Positions 8,653 to 15,923 of a DNA stretch of 37,168 bases are shown piece by piece. The DNA lies in contig DAHXON010000017.1 of NCBI GenBank assembly GCA_027364875.1, positions 8,335 to 45,502 on the forward strand, given 5' to 3'. Under the pieces are notes generated by a model. It made no database searches. It was not told the DNA's origin and was given only the letters and a program-made list of their open reading frames with translations. The DNA comes from Chloroflexota bacterium. Its GTDB lineage: Bacteria > Chloroflexota > Limnocylindria > Limnocylindrales > CSP1-4. A program made the position numbers and the translations under genes. The first letter of the stretch is position 1. Each line of letters starts with the position of its first letter.

Positions 8653-8678
8653 CGCGGCCCGGGCAGACCCGGGCCGCG
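8653..8678 (-). terminator. GC-rich hairpin after tRNA-Met
   Basis: Perfect 11-bp stem, arms CGCGGCCCGGG and CCCGGGCCGCG, with a CAGA loop, 10 nt past the tRNA 3' end. The following minus-strand bases TCGTTCC are only weakly T-rich, so this is a probable tRNA terminator without a classical U-tract. Confidence 0.6.
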
Positions 8679-8688
8679 AGAACGTCTC

Positions 8689-8763
8689 TGGTAGCGGAGA
8701 CTGGATTTGAACCAGTGACCAAGGGCTTATGAGTCCCCTGCTCTACCACTGAGCTACTCCGCC
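8689..8763 (-). tRNA. tRNA-Met (anticodon CAT), CCA encoded
   Basis: 75 nt including an encoded CCA. The acceptor arm GGCGGAG pairs with CTCCGCT (one G-T at the end), followed by discriminator A. D-stem GCTC/GAGC, anticodon loop CTCATAA with anticodon CAT, and T-arm ACTGG/CCAGT around TTCAAAT are all clear. The 1-72 pair is G-T rather than the C-A mismatch of initiator tRNA, so this is most likely elongator Met; an Ile2 tRNA (lysidine-modified CAT) cannot be excluded. The anticodon stem GGGGA/GCCCT has an A-G mismatch next to the loop. Confidence 0.92.
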
Positions 8764-8775
8764 GTGGCGCGGCGT

Positions 8776-8781
8776 AGTTTA
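8776..8781 (-). promoter_or_regulatory. Candidate -10 box of tRNA-Met
   Basis: TAAACT on the minus strand, 12 nt before the mature tRNA 5' end. This predicts a short leader removed by RNase P. A partial -35, TTGGCC, lies 18 nt upstream (8800-8805). Confidence 0.45.
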
Positions 8782-8847
8782 GCGGATCATCTGCCCTCCG
8801 GCCAATGCGCGCGGGGTCCGCGGAAGTGGATAGGCTGCCGAGGTCGG

Positions 8848-9786
8848 CTAGCCTCGGTCGAGCATCTCCAGGGCGGGCGCGAGCGCCGCTATCGACTCCT
8901 CGGTGATCGGATCGAGCACGAGCTGGACGTGCTTGACGCCGGCGGCGGCATAGGCCCGCAGCTCGGCGGCGATGTCCTCCGACGAACCCGCGAGCGGATT
9001 CGGAGTGGCATCCGTGTATCCGTCGCCCTGACGGCGTCCTTCTCCGCCCGACATGCGAACCAGAACCGCCATCGTGGCGTCGACCGTGGCCGGGTCGCGA
9101 CCGACCCTTGCGCAGATCGCGTCGACACGGGCCCGCAGCGGCGCGACTCCGGCCGGACTGTTGCCCGTGTCCGAGTGCCACACGTTCCAGGCCTGCACGT
9201 ACGGAAGGGTTATCTGGAGCATCCGCTCGCCGATGGAGCCGATCATGATCGGCGGCCCGCCGCGTCGCGCCGGCGGAGCCAGCTCGCAGTCGCGGGCGGT
9301 GTAGTAGGTGCCCTCGAAATCGATCGAGCCTTCCTGGAGGAGCGTCCGAACGATCGTGAACGCCTCCTCGAACCGGGAGATGCGGTGGTCGTATGGGACG
9401 CCGAAGGCCGTGAACTCGACTTCGTTCCAGCCGGCCCCCAGCCCCAGGATCAGCCTTCCGCCGGAAATCTCGTCGACCGCCGCGGCCTTCTTGGCGAGGA
9501 CGGCCGGGTTGTAGAAGCCCAGGGGCGTAACGAACGGGCCGAGCTCGACGCGCGTGGTGATTGCGGCGGCGGCGGCCAAAAGCGACCAGGCGTCATGGGG
9601 AGCGTCGGCGCTGCCGTCCTGCATCCGATAGAGGAAGTGGTCGCCGAACCAGATCGAATCGAAGCCGGCCTGCTCGGCGGTGCGGATCATGGACGCCATC
9701 TCCGGCCATCCGACGCGCCGCTGGATCTCCGGAAGCTGGACGCCAACCTTGATTGGGCGGCGGCTGGCGACCGCGGTCTCGCTCAT
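8848..9786 (-). CDS. Luciferase-like (LLM class) flavin or F420-dependent oxidoreductase
   Basis: A 312-residue TIM-barrel protein of the bacterial luciferase-like monooxygenase superfamily, full length for the F420-dependent branch. Recognisable segments are the first strand IKVGVQLPE, the helix-strand AEQAGFDSIWFGDHF, the conserved LGPFVTPLGFYNPAVLAKKAAAVDEISGGR block, GLGAGWNEVEFTAFG and PPIMIGSIGERML. Such enzymes use FMN or reduced F420; the sequence does not settle which, although an F420-associated zincin elsewhere in the window makes F420 plausible. The ATG at 9786 has no ribosome binding site, but TACGAT lies 7 nt upstream, so the message may be leaderless. The substrate is unknown. 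Confidence 0.88.
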   Translation of the reverse strand: MSETAVASRRPIKVGVQLPEIQRRVGWPEMASMIRTAEQAGFDSIWFGDHFLYRMQDGSADAPHDAWSLLAAAAAITTRVELGPFVTPLGFYNPAVLAKKAAAVDEISGGRLILGLGAGWNEVEFTAFGVPYDHRISRFEEAFTIVRTLLQEGSIDFEGTYYTARDCELAPPARRGGPPIMIGSIGERMLQITLPYVQAWNVWHSDTGNSPAGVAPLRARVDAICARVGRDPATVDATMAVLVRMSGGEGRRQGDGYTDATPNPLAGSSEDIAAELRAYAAAGVKHVQLVLDPITEESIAALAPALEMLDRG

Positions 9787-9793
9787 GCCCGGA

Positions 9794-9799
9794 ATCGTA
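9794..9799 (-). promoter_or_regulatory. Candidate -10 box of the leaderless LLM gene
   Basis: TACGAT on the minus strand, 7 nt before the ATG. The context GCTACGATTC is identical to the one before the DivIC/FtsB-type gene at 10372. No -35 was recognised. Confidence 0.45.
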
Positions 9800-9868
9800 G
9801 CCGCTACCGGCTCGAGAGTGCGGCGGCCTGGGCCCGCCCCGCCCGGCCCGACCCGGAGCCGGGCGTCG

Positions 9869-10372
9869 CTACTTGGGCGAGCCGAACAAGGCCTGCAGCC
9901 AGGCGTCGAGCGGCGTGCTCGGCTTAGATGCTGGCTCGGGCACTATTCCCTGAGAGCCCGGCGCATTGGCCGGCAGTGGCGAAGTGCCGGCATCGACGCG
10001 GAATGGGATCTCGCCCGGCGTGCCCATCAGGTAGCCGCGCGCCATCTCCGCGACGAAGGCCGGTTGCTTGATCAGCGCGATCTCGCGCTCCAGCGAGGCG
10101 ATGTCTCGCTCGATCGCCACGTTGCGGGCCCGGAGCAAGTCGGCCTGGTTCTGCGCGACCTGGGCCTCCCCCACCTGGCGGGCGAAGAGTCCGATGAGCC
10201 ACAGCACGAATATGCCGGCGACAACGAGAGCGAGCCGTCGCCGGGTGATCGGGATGGTGGGAACGCCCATCGCCGCGGACGACGAGACGGCCTGTGAGGC
10301 CGGGGCGGTGGAGGGAGCGGCGGAGGTCTCTTCCGAGCGGTTCGTCGGAGCCTCGCGATCGCGTCCGTTCAT
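9869..10372 (-). CDS. DivIC/FtsB-type septum formation initiator protein
   Basis: A 167-residue bitopic protein: an N-terminal tail of about 44 residues rich in Ala/Ser/Thr, one TM helix (about 47-64, LALVVAGIFVLWLIGLFA), then a coiled coil (about 68-102) and the short segment ARGYLMGTPGEIPFRV that follows the coil in FtsB/DivIC proteins. Members of this family bridge FtsL and FtsQ in the division septum. The proline-rich C-terminus is variable. The ATG at 10372 has no Shine-Dalgarno sequence; instead a complete promoter lies directly upstream, with the -10 box 6 nt from the ATG. The gene diverges from mrfA. The family call rests on architecture and the GE-P segment, not on strong sequence identity. 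Confidence 0.82.
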   Translation of the reverse strand: MNGRDREAPTNRSEETSAAPSTAPASQAVSSSAAMGVPTIPITRRRLALVVAGIFVLWLIGLFARQVGEAQVAQNQADLLRARNVAIERDIASLEREIALIKQPAFVAEMARGYLMGTPGEIPFRVDAGTSPLPANAPGSQGIVPEPASKPSTPLDAWLQALFGSPK

Positions 10373-10378
10373 GACTGA

Positions 10379-10407
10379 ATCGTAGCTGCGCCCAGCTGTC
10401 GTGTCAA
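10379..10407 (-). promoter_or_regulatory. Consensus promoter of the DivIC/FtsB-type gene (leaderless)
   Basis: On the minus strand, -35 TTGACA (10402-10407), a 17-nt spacer, -10 TACGAT (10379-10384), then 6 nt to the ATG. The expected transcription start is at or within a base or two of the ATG. This is the strongest promoter in the window. Confidence 0.75.
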
Positions 10408-10433
10408 TTACGTCCCCGGCTTGCGCACGCTGC

Positions 10434-10439
10434 TACACT
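10434..10439 (+). promoter_or_regulatory. Candidate -10 box of mrfAB
   Basis: TACACT on the plus strand, 40 nt before the mrfA ATG. No good -35 at normal spacing. It would give a leader of about 35 nt containing the GAGG ribosome binding site. Confidence 0.4.
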
Positions 10440-10479
10440 GGCTCGAGATTTCGCACGCACGTTCGGTTTGAGGTCCGCG

Positions 10480-12828
10480 ATGAGGTACTACGAGCCGTCC
10501 GGCGTCCAGGCGGTTCTGGACGACATTCTGGCAGAGCCGTCGATCGCAAATGGCGTCCTGCATCACGCCCATATTCCACCGCGAGCGGCGGACTTCGTGC
10601 CGATGCCAGACTGGCTGGACGGTGGCATCCGGGCCGGTCTGGAGAGCCGCGGAGTCACCTCGCTCTACCGCCATCAGGCGGAGGCCGTCGAAGCGGTTCG
10701 AGCGGGCAAGGATGTCGTGGTCGTGACGCCGACGGCTTCGGGCAAATCACTCTGCTACCTGATCCCCACGCTGCAGGCCCTCGCCGACGATCCAACGGCT
10801 CGGGCGTTGTACCTCTTCCCCACCAAGGCACTCGGCCAGGACCAGGTGGCCGAGCTGGGCGCGCTGAGCCAGGCGTCACGGCTGCAGATCAACGCCTCCA
10901 CCTACGACGGCGACACGCCGAACCCGATCCGCTCGGCGATCCGATCCGCGGGCCAGGTGGTGGTCACGAACCCGGACATGCTCCACGCGGCGATCCTGCC
11001 GCACCACACCAAGTGGTTCCAGCTCTTCGAGCAGCTCAGGATTATCGTCATCGACGAGCTCCACACCTACCGGGGCCTGTTCGGCAGCCACGTCGCCAAC
11101 GTGTTGCGCCGGCTCCTCCGGGTCTGCGCCCACTACGGCTCCCACCCGGTCATCGTCTGCTGCTCGGCCACGATCGGGAACCCCGGAGAGCTCGCCACGC
11201 TGCTGACCGGCCGCGCGGCGCAGGTCATCGACCGAAACGGCGCCCCGTCGGGCGAGCGCCACATCCTCATGTGCCAGCCGCCGCTCCTGGATCCCGCGAT
11301 CGGCGCCCGCGGCTCGGCAGCCACGCTCGCCGTGCGCTGGGCGCTGCCGTTCCTGCGGGCCGGGCGCCAGACGCTCGTCTTCGGCAGGTCGCGCGTGGCC
11401 GTGGAGCTGATGCTCACCAACCTGCGCGAAGCCCTGCGAGCCGGCTACGGGCCGCACAGGCAGATCCGCGGCTATCGGAGCGGCTACTTGCCCACGGAGC
11501 GCCGGGCGGTGGAGCGGGGCCTGCGCGACGGCGAGCTTCTCGGAGTCGTCAGCACCAACGCCCTGGAACTGGGCGTGGACGTGGGCCAGCTGGACGTATC
11601 GATACTCGCGGGCTACCCGGGCTCGATCGCGGCCACGTGGCAGCAGATGGGCCGGGCCGGCCGCCGCCAGGGAACGAGCGTCTCAGTGCTGGTCGCCGGC
11701 GGCGGACCCGTCGACCGCTACGTGGTGGAGCATCCCTCGTTCCTGCTCGAGTCGGCGCCGGAGGAAGCCCGCCTGGACCCGGACAACCTCAACATCCTCC
11801 TCGGCCACCTCAAGGCCGCCTGCTTCGAGCTTCCATTCGAGCCGAGCGAGCGCTTCGGGCCCACTGAGGCGGCTCCGCTGCTGGCATTCCTGGGCGAGGA
11901 AGGCCTGGTCCGCCACGCCACCGACGATCGCTGGTACTGGTCCAACGAGAACTTCCCGGCGTCGTCCGTCTCCCTCCGGGCCGCCGCCGAGGAGAACGTA
12001 GTGATCATCGACACGACGCCGGCGCGGCCGCGGGTCATCGGCGAGATCGACATCTTCGCCTCACAGACGCTGGTCCACGAGAACGCGATCTATATGCACG
12101 AGTCGGCGCAGTACCACGTGGACAAGCTGGACTGGGACGAGCGCAAGGCCTACGTCCGCCGCGTGGACGTGGACCACTACACCTACGCGGATCGCGCCGT
12201 GACGCTCAAGCCCCTCGAGGAGTTCGCCATGGCGCCGGCTCCGGGCGCCACCCGAGTCCACGGCGAGGTCATGGTCTCCAGCCTGGTGAGCATGTTCAAG
12301 AAGCTCAAGTTCGGGACGGACGAGAACCTGGGCTGGGGACCCGTTCACCTGCCCGAGATAGAGCTCCAGACGACTGCCTACTGGCTCGCTCTCGCGGGAG
12401 CGGCCGCGGGCTGGCGGCGGGCCGATCTGGACGTGGCCCTGCTCGGTGCGGGAAGGGCGATGCAAGCGGTCGCGGCGGTTCTGCTGATGGTGGACCCTCG
12501 CGATCTGGGCCTCGTGAGCCAGGTCCGGTCCCCGCACAGCCAGTCGCCCACCATCTACCTGTACGAGACGGTGCCGGGCGGCGTAGGAATGTCGGAGCGG
12601 TTGTTCGACCGTCACGACGAGCTCGTCCACGGCGCGGTGGAGCTGATCGGGGGCTGCGACTGCGAGAGCGGCTGCCCGGCCTGCACGGGTCCACGCCTTG
12701 AGGCCGACGTCGACGCGAAGGCGCTGGCGCTCCGTTTGCTTCGGGCCCTGCTTCCGCCCGAAGCCGCCGAACGACCGGACGTCGCGTCGAGCGGCTCCGC
12801 CTCGGGCCGGGCCGGAGCAGCGGCATGA
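10480..12828 (+). CDS. mrfA: MrfA/YprA-type DEAD/DEAH-box DNA helicase
   Basis: Superfamily 2 helicase of 782 residues with motif I TPTASGKS (83-90), motif II DELH (192-195), the helicase C domain ending in QQMGRAGRRQG, and a C-terminal DUF1998 region with a four-cysteine cluster C726-x-C728-x3-C732-x2-C735. This is the architecture of Bacillus subtilis MrfA (YprA), which with MrfB excises mitomycin C adducts independently of UvrABC. The ATG at 10480 is chosen because GAGG lies 6 nt upstream; the frame has a TTG 12 nt earlier without such a site. The next gene encodes the matching MrfB-type exonuclease and overlaps by ATGA, which strongly supports the assignment. Lesion specificity in this organism is inferred from the family. 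Confidence 0.92.
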   Translation: MRYYEPSGVQAVLDDILAEPSIANGVLHHAHIPPRAADFVPMPDWLDGGIRAGLESRGVTSLYRHQAEAVEAVRAGKDVVVVTPTASGKSLCYLIPTLQALADDPTARALYLFPTKALGQDQVAELGALSQASRLQINASTYDGDTPNPIRSAIRSAGQVVVTNPDMLHAAILPHHTKWFQLFEQLRIIVIDELHTYRGLFGSHVANVLRRLLRVCAHYGSHPVIVCCSATIGNPGELATLLTGRAAQVIDRNGAPSGERHILMCQPPLLDPAIGARGSAATLAVRWALPFLRAGRQTLVFGRSRVAVELMLTNLREALRAGYGPHRQIRGYRSGYLPTERRAVERGLRDGELLGVVSTNALELGVDVGQLDVSILAGYPGSIAATWQQMGRAGRRQGTSVSVLVAGGGPVDRYVVEHPSFLLESAPEEARLDPDNLNILLGHLKAACFELPFEPSERFGPTEAAPLLAFLGEEGLVRHATDDRWYWSNENFPASSVSLRAAAEENVVIIDTTPARPRVIGEIDIFASQTLVHENAIYMHESAQYHVDKLDWDERKAYVRRVDVDHYTYADRAVTLKPLEEFAMAPAPGATRVHGEVMVSSLVSMFKKLKFGTDENLGWGPVHLPEIELQTTAYWLALAGAAAGWRRADLDVALLGAGRAMQAVAAVLLMVDPRDLGLVSQVRSPHSQSPTIYLYETVPGGVGMSERLFDRHDELVHGAVELIGGCDCESGCPACTGPRLEADVDAKALALRLLRALLPPEAAERPDVASSGSASGRAGAAA

Positions 12829-14168
12829 CGGTCGAGGGGACCAGGCTCCAGCGGCGCCTGGAGGATATGCGGCGAAGTCGCGCGTCCCTGGTCCGGACGG
12901 ATCGCCTGGGGGAAGCAGATCCGGACATTCGCCGGGCGATCGAGGCCGCGGTGGCCGTGGCGGATTCGTACGGCCCGCCCCAGCCGGTGTGGGCGGGCGT
13001 GGGCGGACTCGACCCCGCGTCGCTGGCCCACCGCATGGCCACCGAGCTGGACGGCGACGCGTTCGAGACCCCGCACGGCTGGTACGTCAGGCGCGAGCTC
13101 AGACCCACTTACCTGCCGATCGACCGGGCCCGCCTCGCTTCCCTGCCGGGCATGCCCGCGGAGGACGCTCCCCTTCTCTGCCTCGACACGGAGACGACCG
13201 GTCTCGGGTCGGCGGCCGGAACGGTCGCCTTCATGATCGGTCTCGGCTGGTGGCAGGGCGATCGGATGCGTCTGATCCAGCTCCTGCTGCCGGACCATTC
13301 CGAGGAGGGTGCGCTCCTCGACGCACTGTCAGATGTCACACTGCCGGACGCTTGCCTCGTGACCTACAACGGCCGCACCTTCGACTGGCCACTCCTGGAG
13401 ACCCGCTTCCGCATGGGCCGTCGAGTCCCGCCCTCGTTCCACCACCACGTGGACCTGTTGCTGCTCGTTCGCCGCCTGTTCAAGTACCGGCTGCCGGACG
13501 CGCGGCTCGGCACCGTGGAACGGCATCTGCTCCGCCGCCACCGCACCCCGGACATACCCTCCTGGGAGATCCCGGCCGTCTACCACTCGTTCCTGCGGGG
13601 CGGACCGGCCGGTCCCATCCGCGTCGTGGCCCGCCACAACGCCGAGGACGTGATCACCCTCGGTCGCATCCTGGCCCATCTAGAACGAGGCTACGGGGAC
13701 GTGGAGGTGCGGCGCTGGGCCGTTCCGGGGGATCTCATCCGCCTTGCCCGCCTGTTCCGCCACGAAGGCCGCATCGACGACGCCGTTTCGTGCCTGGAGA
13801 TGGCCGGCGAAGACGTGCACGGCGGCGATCCGGAGACTGCCCTCGCCACGGTGGAGCTGGCCCGTCTGCTTCGCCGGTCCGGCCGGCTCGCCGAGGCGGG
13901 ATTGGCCTGGGGCCGCCTCGTCACCGCTCCGGGACCGCTCGCGGCGCTCGGCTGGATCGAGCTTGCCAAGGAGCACGAGCATCGCGAGCGCGACCTGGCG
14001 GGTGCCTGGGCGGCCACGGACCAAGCTCTCCTGGCTCTCTACCGCAGCCGGGGGCACGGGCAGGCGATGCAGCGACGGGCGATGGAGGCGGACCTGGCCG
14101 CCCGGCGGGCCCGTCTGGCGCGCCGCCTGGAGAAATCGGGGGATTTCGGGGCCACGCCGGCCTCGTGA
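12825..14168 (+). CDS. mrfB: MrfB/YprB-type RNase H-like 3'-5' exonuclease
   Basis: DEDD-family exonuclease of 447 residues. The N-terminal 115 residues lead into motif I LCLDTETTGL (D121, E123), motif II VTYNGRTFDWPLL and motif III HNAEDVITL, the pattern of YprB-like ribonuclease H domains. The C-terminal part (about 290-430) is helical and alanine/leucine-rich with repeat-like periodicity, consistent with the TPR region known in MrfB. It starts at the ATG in the ATGA overlap with mrfA, so the two products are probably made in fixed ratio. In B. subtilis MrfB is the nuclease partner of the MrfA helicase. It ends 66 nt from the convergent PfkB gene with no strong terminator between; the short GC-rich repeat GCCGC/GCGGC there is weak. 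Confidence 0.9.
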   Translation: MTVEGTRLQRRLEDMRRSRASLVRTDRLGEADPDIRRAIEAAVAVADSYGPPQPVWAGVGGLDPASLAHRMATELDGDAFETPHGWYVRRELRPTYLPIDRARLASLPGMPAEDAPLLCLDTETTGLGSAAGTVAFMIGLGWWQGDRMRLIQLLLPDHSEEGALLDALSDVTLPDACLVTYNGRTFDWPLLETRFRMGRRVPPSFHHHVDLLLLVRRLFKYRLPDARLGTVERHLLRRHRTPDIPSWEIPAVYHSFLRGGPAGPIRVVARHNAEDVITLGRILAHLERGYGDVEVRRWAVPGDLIRLARLFRHEGRIDDAVSCLEMAGEDVHGGDPETALATVELARLLRRSGRLAEAGLAWGRLVTAPGPLAALGWIELAKEHEHRERDLAGAWAATDQALLALYRSRGHGQAMQRRAMEADLAARRARLARRLEKSGDFGATPAS

Positions 14169-14234
14169 CCGCTGCGACCGCGAGCCGCCTGCGGCCCGCT
14201 CGGACCCCGGGGACGACGGCCGACCGACCTGGTT

Positions 14235-15155
14235 CTAGCCCCGTCGGGCCCGGGCCACGACTTCCTGTCGCGTCGGCACGCCGGCAAGACCCGGGCCTTC
14301 GAGTACGCAGGACGCCGCGGCGGCGGCGAGCCGCAGGGCCCCGGGCGTGGCCAGCTGACCGGTGAGAGTCCAGGCCGCGACCAGAGCTGCCATGAACACG
14401 TCGCCCGCGCCGGTCGGGTCTCTCGGATTCGCGGGGATCGCGCGGTAGCGGCCGCTGACCTTGCCGTCGGCGCCGCTCAGCACCAGACCTCCCGCCGCGC
14501 CCGCCGTCAGGACTATCGTGGCCGCCGGCGCGAGGGATCGGAGATCGTCGAGCGCTCCGGCGAGAGCCACGTCGTCGAGGCTCGCGCAGACGAGCCCCGC
14601 TCTCTCCAGCAGCAAGGACTCGGCCGGTGCGATGCGCTCCACCCAGCCGTCCGGGGCAAAACGGCGCAGCAGCCCCTGCCAGCCAAGGCAAACCCGCGCC
14701 GATGGGCCCGGAACCGCGGCCCACTCCGGGTCTAGCTCGCCGGCGACGGGGCCCAGCAGCCATGCCCCCGCGGATTGCCACTCGGCGGGCAATGCGACGG
14801 GGTCGATGAGATCGCTCGGGCTCATCCAGCGCTGGCGCCTGTGGCCGTCGGCCTCGATGTTGTCGAACGCGGGACCGTGCGCGAGCCGGACGCGTTGCAG
14901 CATCACCCCGGCTTCCTCGAGGATCAGCAGCTCGGCCGCCCCGGCCGCCAGATCGTCGAGGCCGAGCAGGCAGCCGACCCGTACGCCAAGCCGGGCGGCC
15001 GCGAGCGAGGCGTAGGTTGCCGTCCCGCCGAGCCGCCAGCCTCGCCGGTCGTCGGCCGCCCGGTCTCGAGAGGCGGCTCCAACGACCACGAGATCGGGGA
15101 CGGTATCGGGACGCGGCACAGACTCGTCGACGGTGCGCTCATCCGGACCGGCCAT
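14235..15155 (-). CDS. PfkB-family carbohydrate/nucleoside kinase
   Basis: Ribokinase-like sugar kinase of 306 residues. The C-terminal signature DPTGAGDVFMAALVAAW holds the anion-hole glycines and the catalytic base D252. The N-terminal half contains the substrate-binding GGTATYASLAAARLG segment (the family usually has GG-A-N-A). The substrate may be a sugar, inositol or nucleoside; the motif deviations prevent a specific call. The ATG at 15155 has no ribosome binding site. TATACC sits 8 nt upstream, overlapping the -10 box of the divergent plus-strand gene. It converges with mrfB. Confidence 0.88.
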   Translation of the reverse strand: MAGPDERTVDESVPRPDTVPDLVVVGAASRDRAADDRRGWRLGGTATYASLAAARLGVRVGCLLGLDDLAAGAAELLILEEAGVMLQRVRLAHGPAFDNIEADGHRRQRWMSPSDLIDPVALPAEWQSAGAWLLGPVAGELDPEWAAVPGPSARVCLGWQGLLRRFAPDGWVERIAPAESLLLERAGLVCASLDDVALAGALDDLRSLAPAATIVLTAGAAGGLVLSGADGKVSGRYRAIPANPRDPTGAGDVFMAALVAAWTLTGQLATPGALRLAAAAASCVLEGPGLAGVPTRQEVVARARRG

Positions 15156-15163
15156 GGGTGAGC

Positions 15164-15171
15164 GGTATACT
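15164..15171. promoter_or_regulatory. Shared bidirectional -10 element
   Basis: On the plus strand TATACT (15166-15171) lies 38 nt before the acidic-protein GTG. On the minus strand TATACC (15164-15169) lies 8 nt before the PfkB ATG. The two boxes share the palindromic core TATA, so the two promoters would be mutually exclusive or co-regulated. Confidence 0.45.
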
Positions 15172-15209
15172 CGAAACGGGTTCAGCTGCTTCCCCTTTTG
15201 GAGTCCGAA

Positions 15210-15557
15210 GTGTTCTTCTACGAGCTACGCGAAGGCGACGACGACATCTTCGCCGACCTGCTCCTCGTCCGCGAGGAGGAGATGGACGCCGACGAGTTCT
15301 TCGAGCTGGTCCAGTCGATTCGCCGGAGCCTCCAGGACAACTTCGACCAGGACACGCTGATCGAGGCGATCGCGGTCGAGCTGGAGCGTGACCACGGATT
15401 CATCCCGATCACCGACGATCGGCTGTCGGCCTCCGTCAACGTCTCCAAGGTCGACGACGACAACTACCTGGCCGAGATCGACACAGACGAAGACGACCTG
15501 CCCGACTATCGCGGCATCTTCGTCGATCTCCCCCGTGAGGGCGGCAAACCCAACTAG
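15210..15557 (+). CDS. Conserved acidic protein of unknown function
   Basis: Small, strongly acidic cytoplasmic protein of 115 residues beginning VFFYELREGDDDIFADLLLVREEE. It has two blocks of Asp/Glu, a helical middle (DEFFELVQSIRRSLQDNF), and a C-terminal part with alternating acidic and hydrophobic residues ending in DLPREGGKPN. No catalytic motif or membrane segment is visible. The GTG at 15210 is chosen because GGAG lies 6 nt upstream; a TTG at 15198 is in frame but lies just before that site. I believe similar short proteins occur in related genomes, but cannot name a family. The yrdB-like gene converges on it 4 nt away. Confidence 0.8.
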   Translation: MFFYELREGDDDIFADLLLVREEEMDADEFFELVQSIRRSLQDNFDQDTLIEAIAVELERDHGFIPITDDRLSASVNVSKVDDDNYLAEIDTDEDDLPDYRGIFVDLPREGGKPN

Positions 15558-15561
15558 TCGC

Positions 15562-15915
15562 CTACAGCCCGTCCCTGTCGAGCCCTGTCGCGAGCCCGAG
15601 CCCGAAGCGAGCCACGATCAGCACGCCGAGCGCGATCGCCGACTGCTCGTGCCCGGCGGCCCAGAGCGCGGCCGCCGAAGCGCCGACGAGCGCGAACTCG
15701 ACCCCGAAACGGGCCGGAAAGCTCAGCCTGCGAGCTGCTCGCGGCGCGAGAAAAGCGCCCCAGACGAGGATGAGAACCACCAACAGGATCGCGGCCAGAA
15801 GCACTCCGACGATCGCCGGCCGCCCGACGGCCAGCCCCCCGATCGCGAACGCGGCGAGCATCGCGACCTTCAGGGCAAGGGCGAGCACCGCGGTTACACC
15901 TTTTAGGCCCGCCAT
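15562..15915 (-). CDS. YrdB-family (DUF2568) membrane protein
   Basis: Four-helix integral membrane protein of 117 residues with hydrophobic segments at about 8-27, 31-53, 70-88 and 92-110. The central motif WGAFLAPRAARRL between helices 2 and 3 is characteristic of the YrdB/DUF2568 family. The function of the family is unknown. AGGAG lies 5 nt before the ATG. It follows ychF by only 8 nt and is probably in the same transcript. It is convergent with the acidic-protein gene, with 4 nt between the stop codons. Confidence 0.85.
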   Translation of the reverse strand: MAGLKGVTAVLALALKVAMLAAFAIGGLAVGRPAIVGVLLAAILLVVLILVWGAFLAPRAARRLSFPARFGVEFALVGASAAALWAAGHEQSAIALGVLIVARFGLGLATGLDRDGL

Positions 15916-15923
15916 CCGCTCTC

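Noticed and set aside
14169-14234. GC-rich repeat between mrfB and the PfkB gene as a bidirectional terminator
   Set aside because: Only a 5-bp stem with a 2-nt loop and no T-tract on either side.
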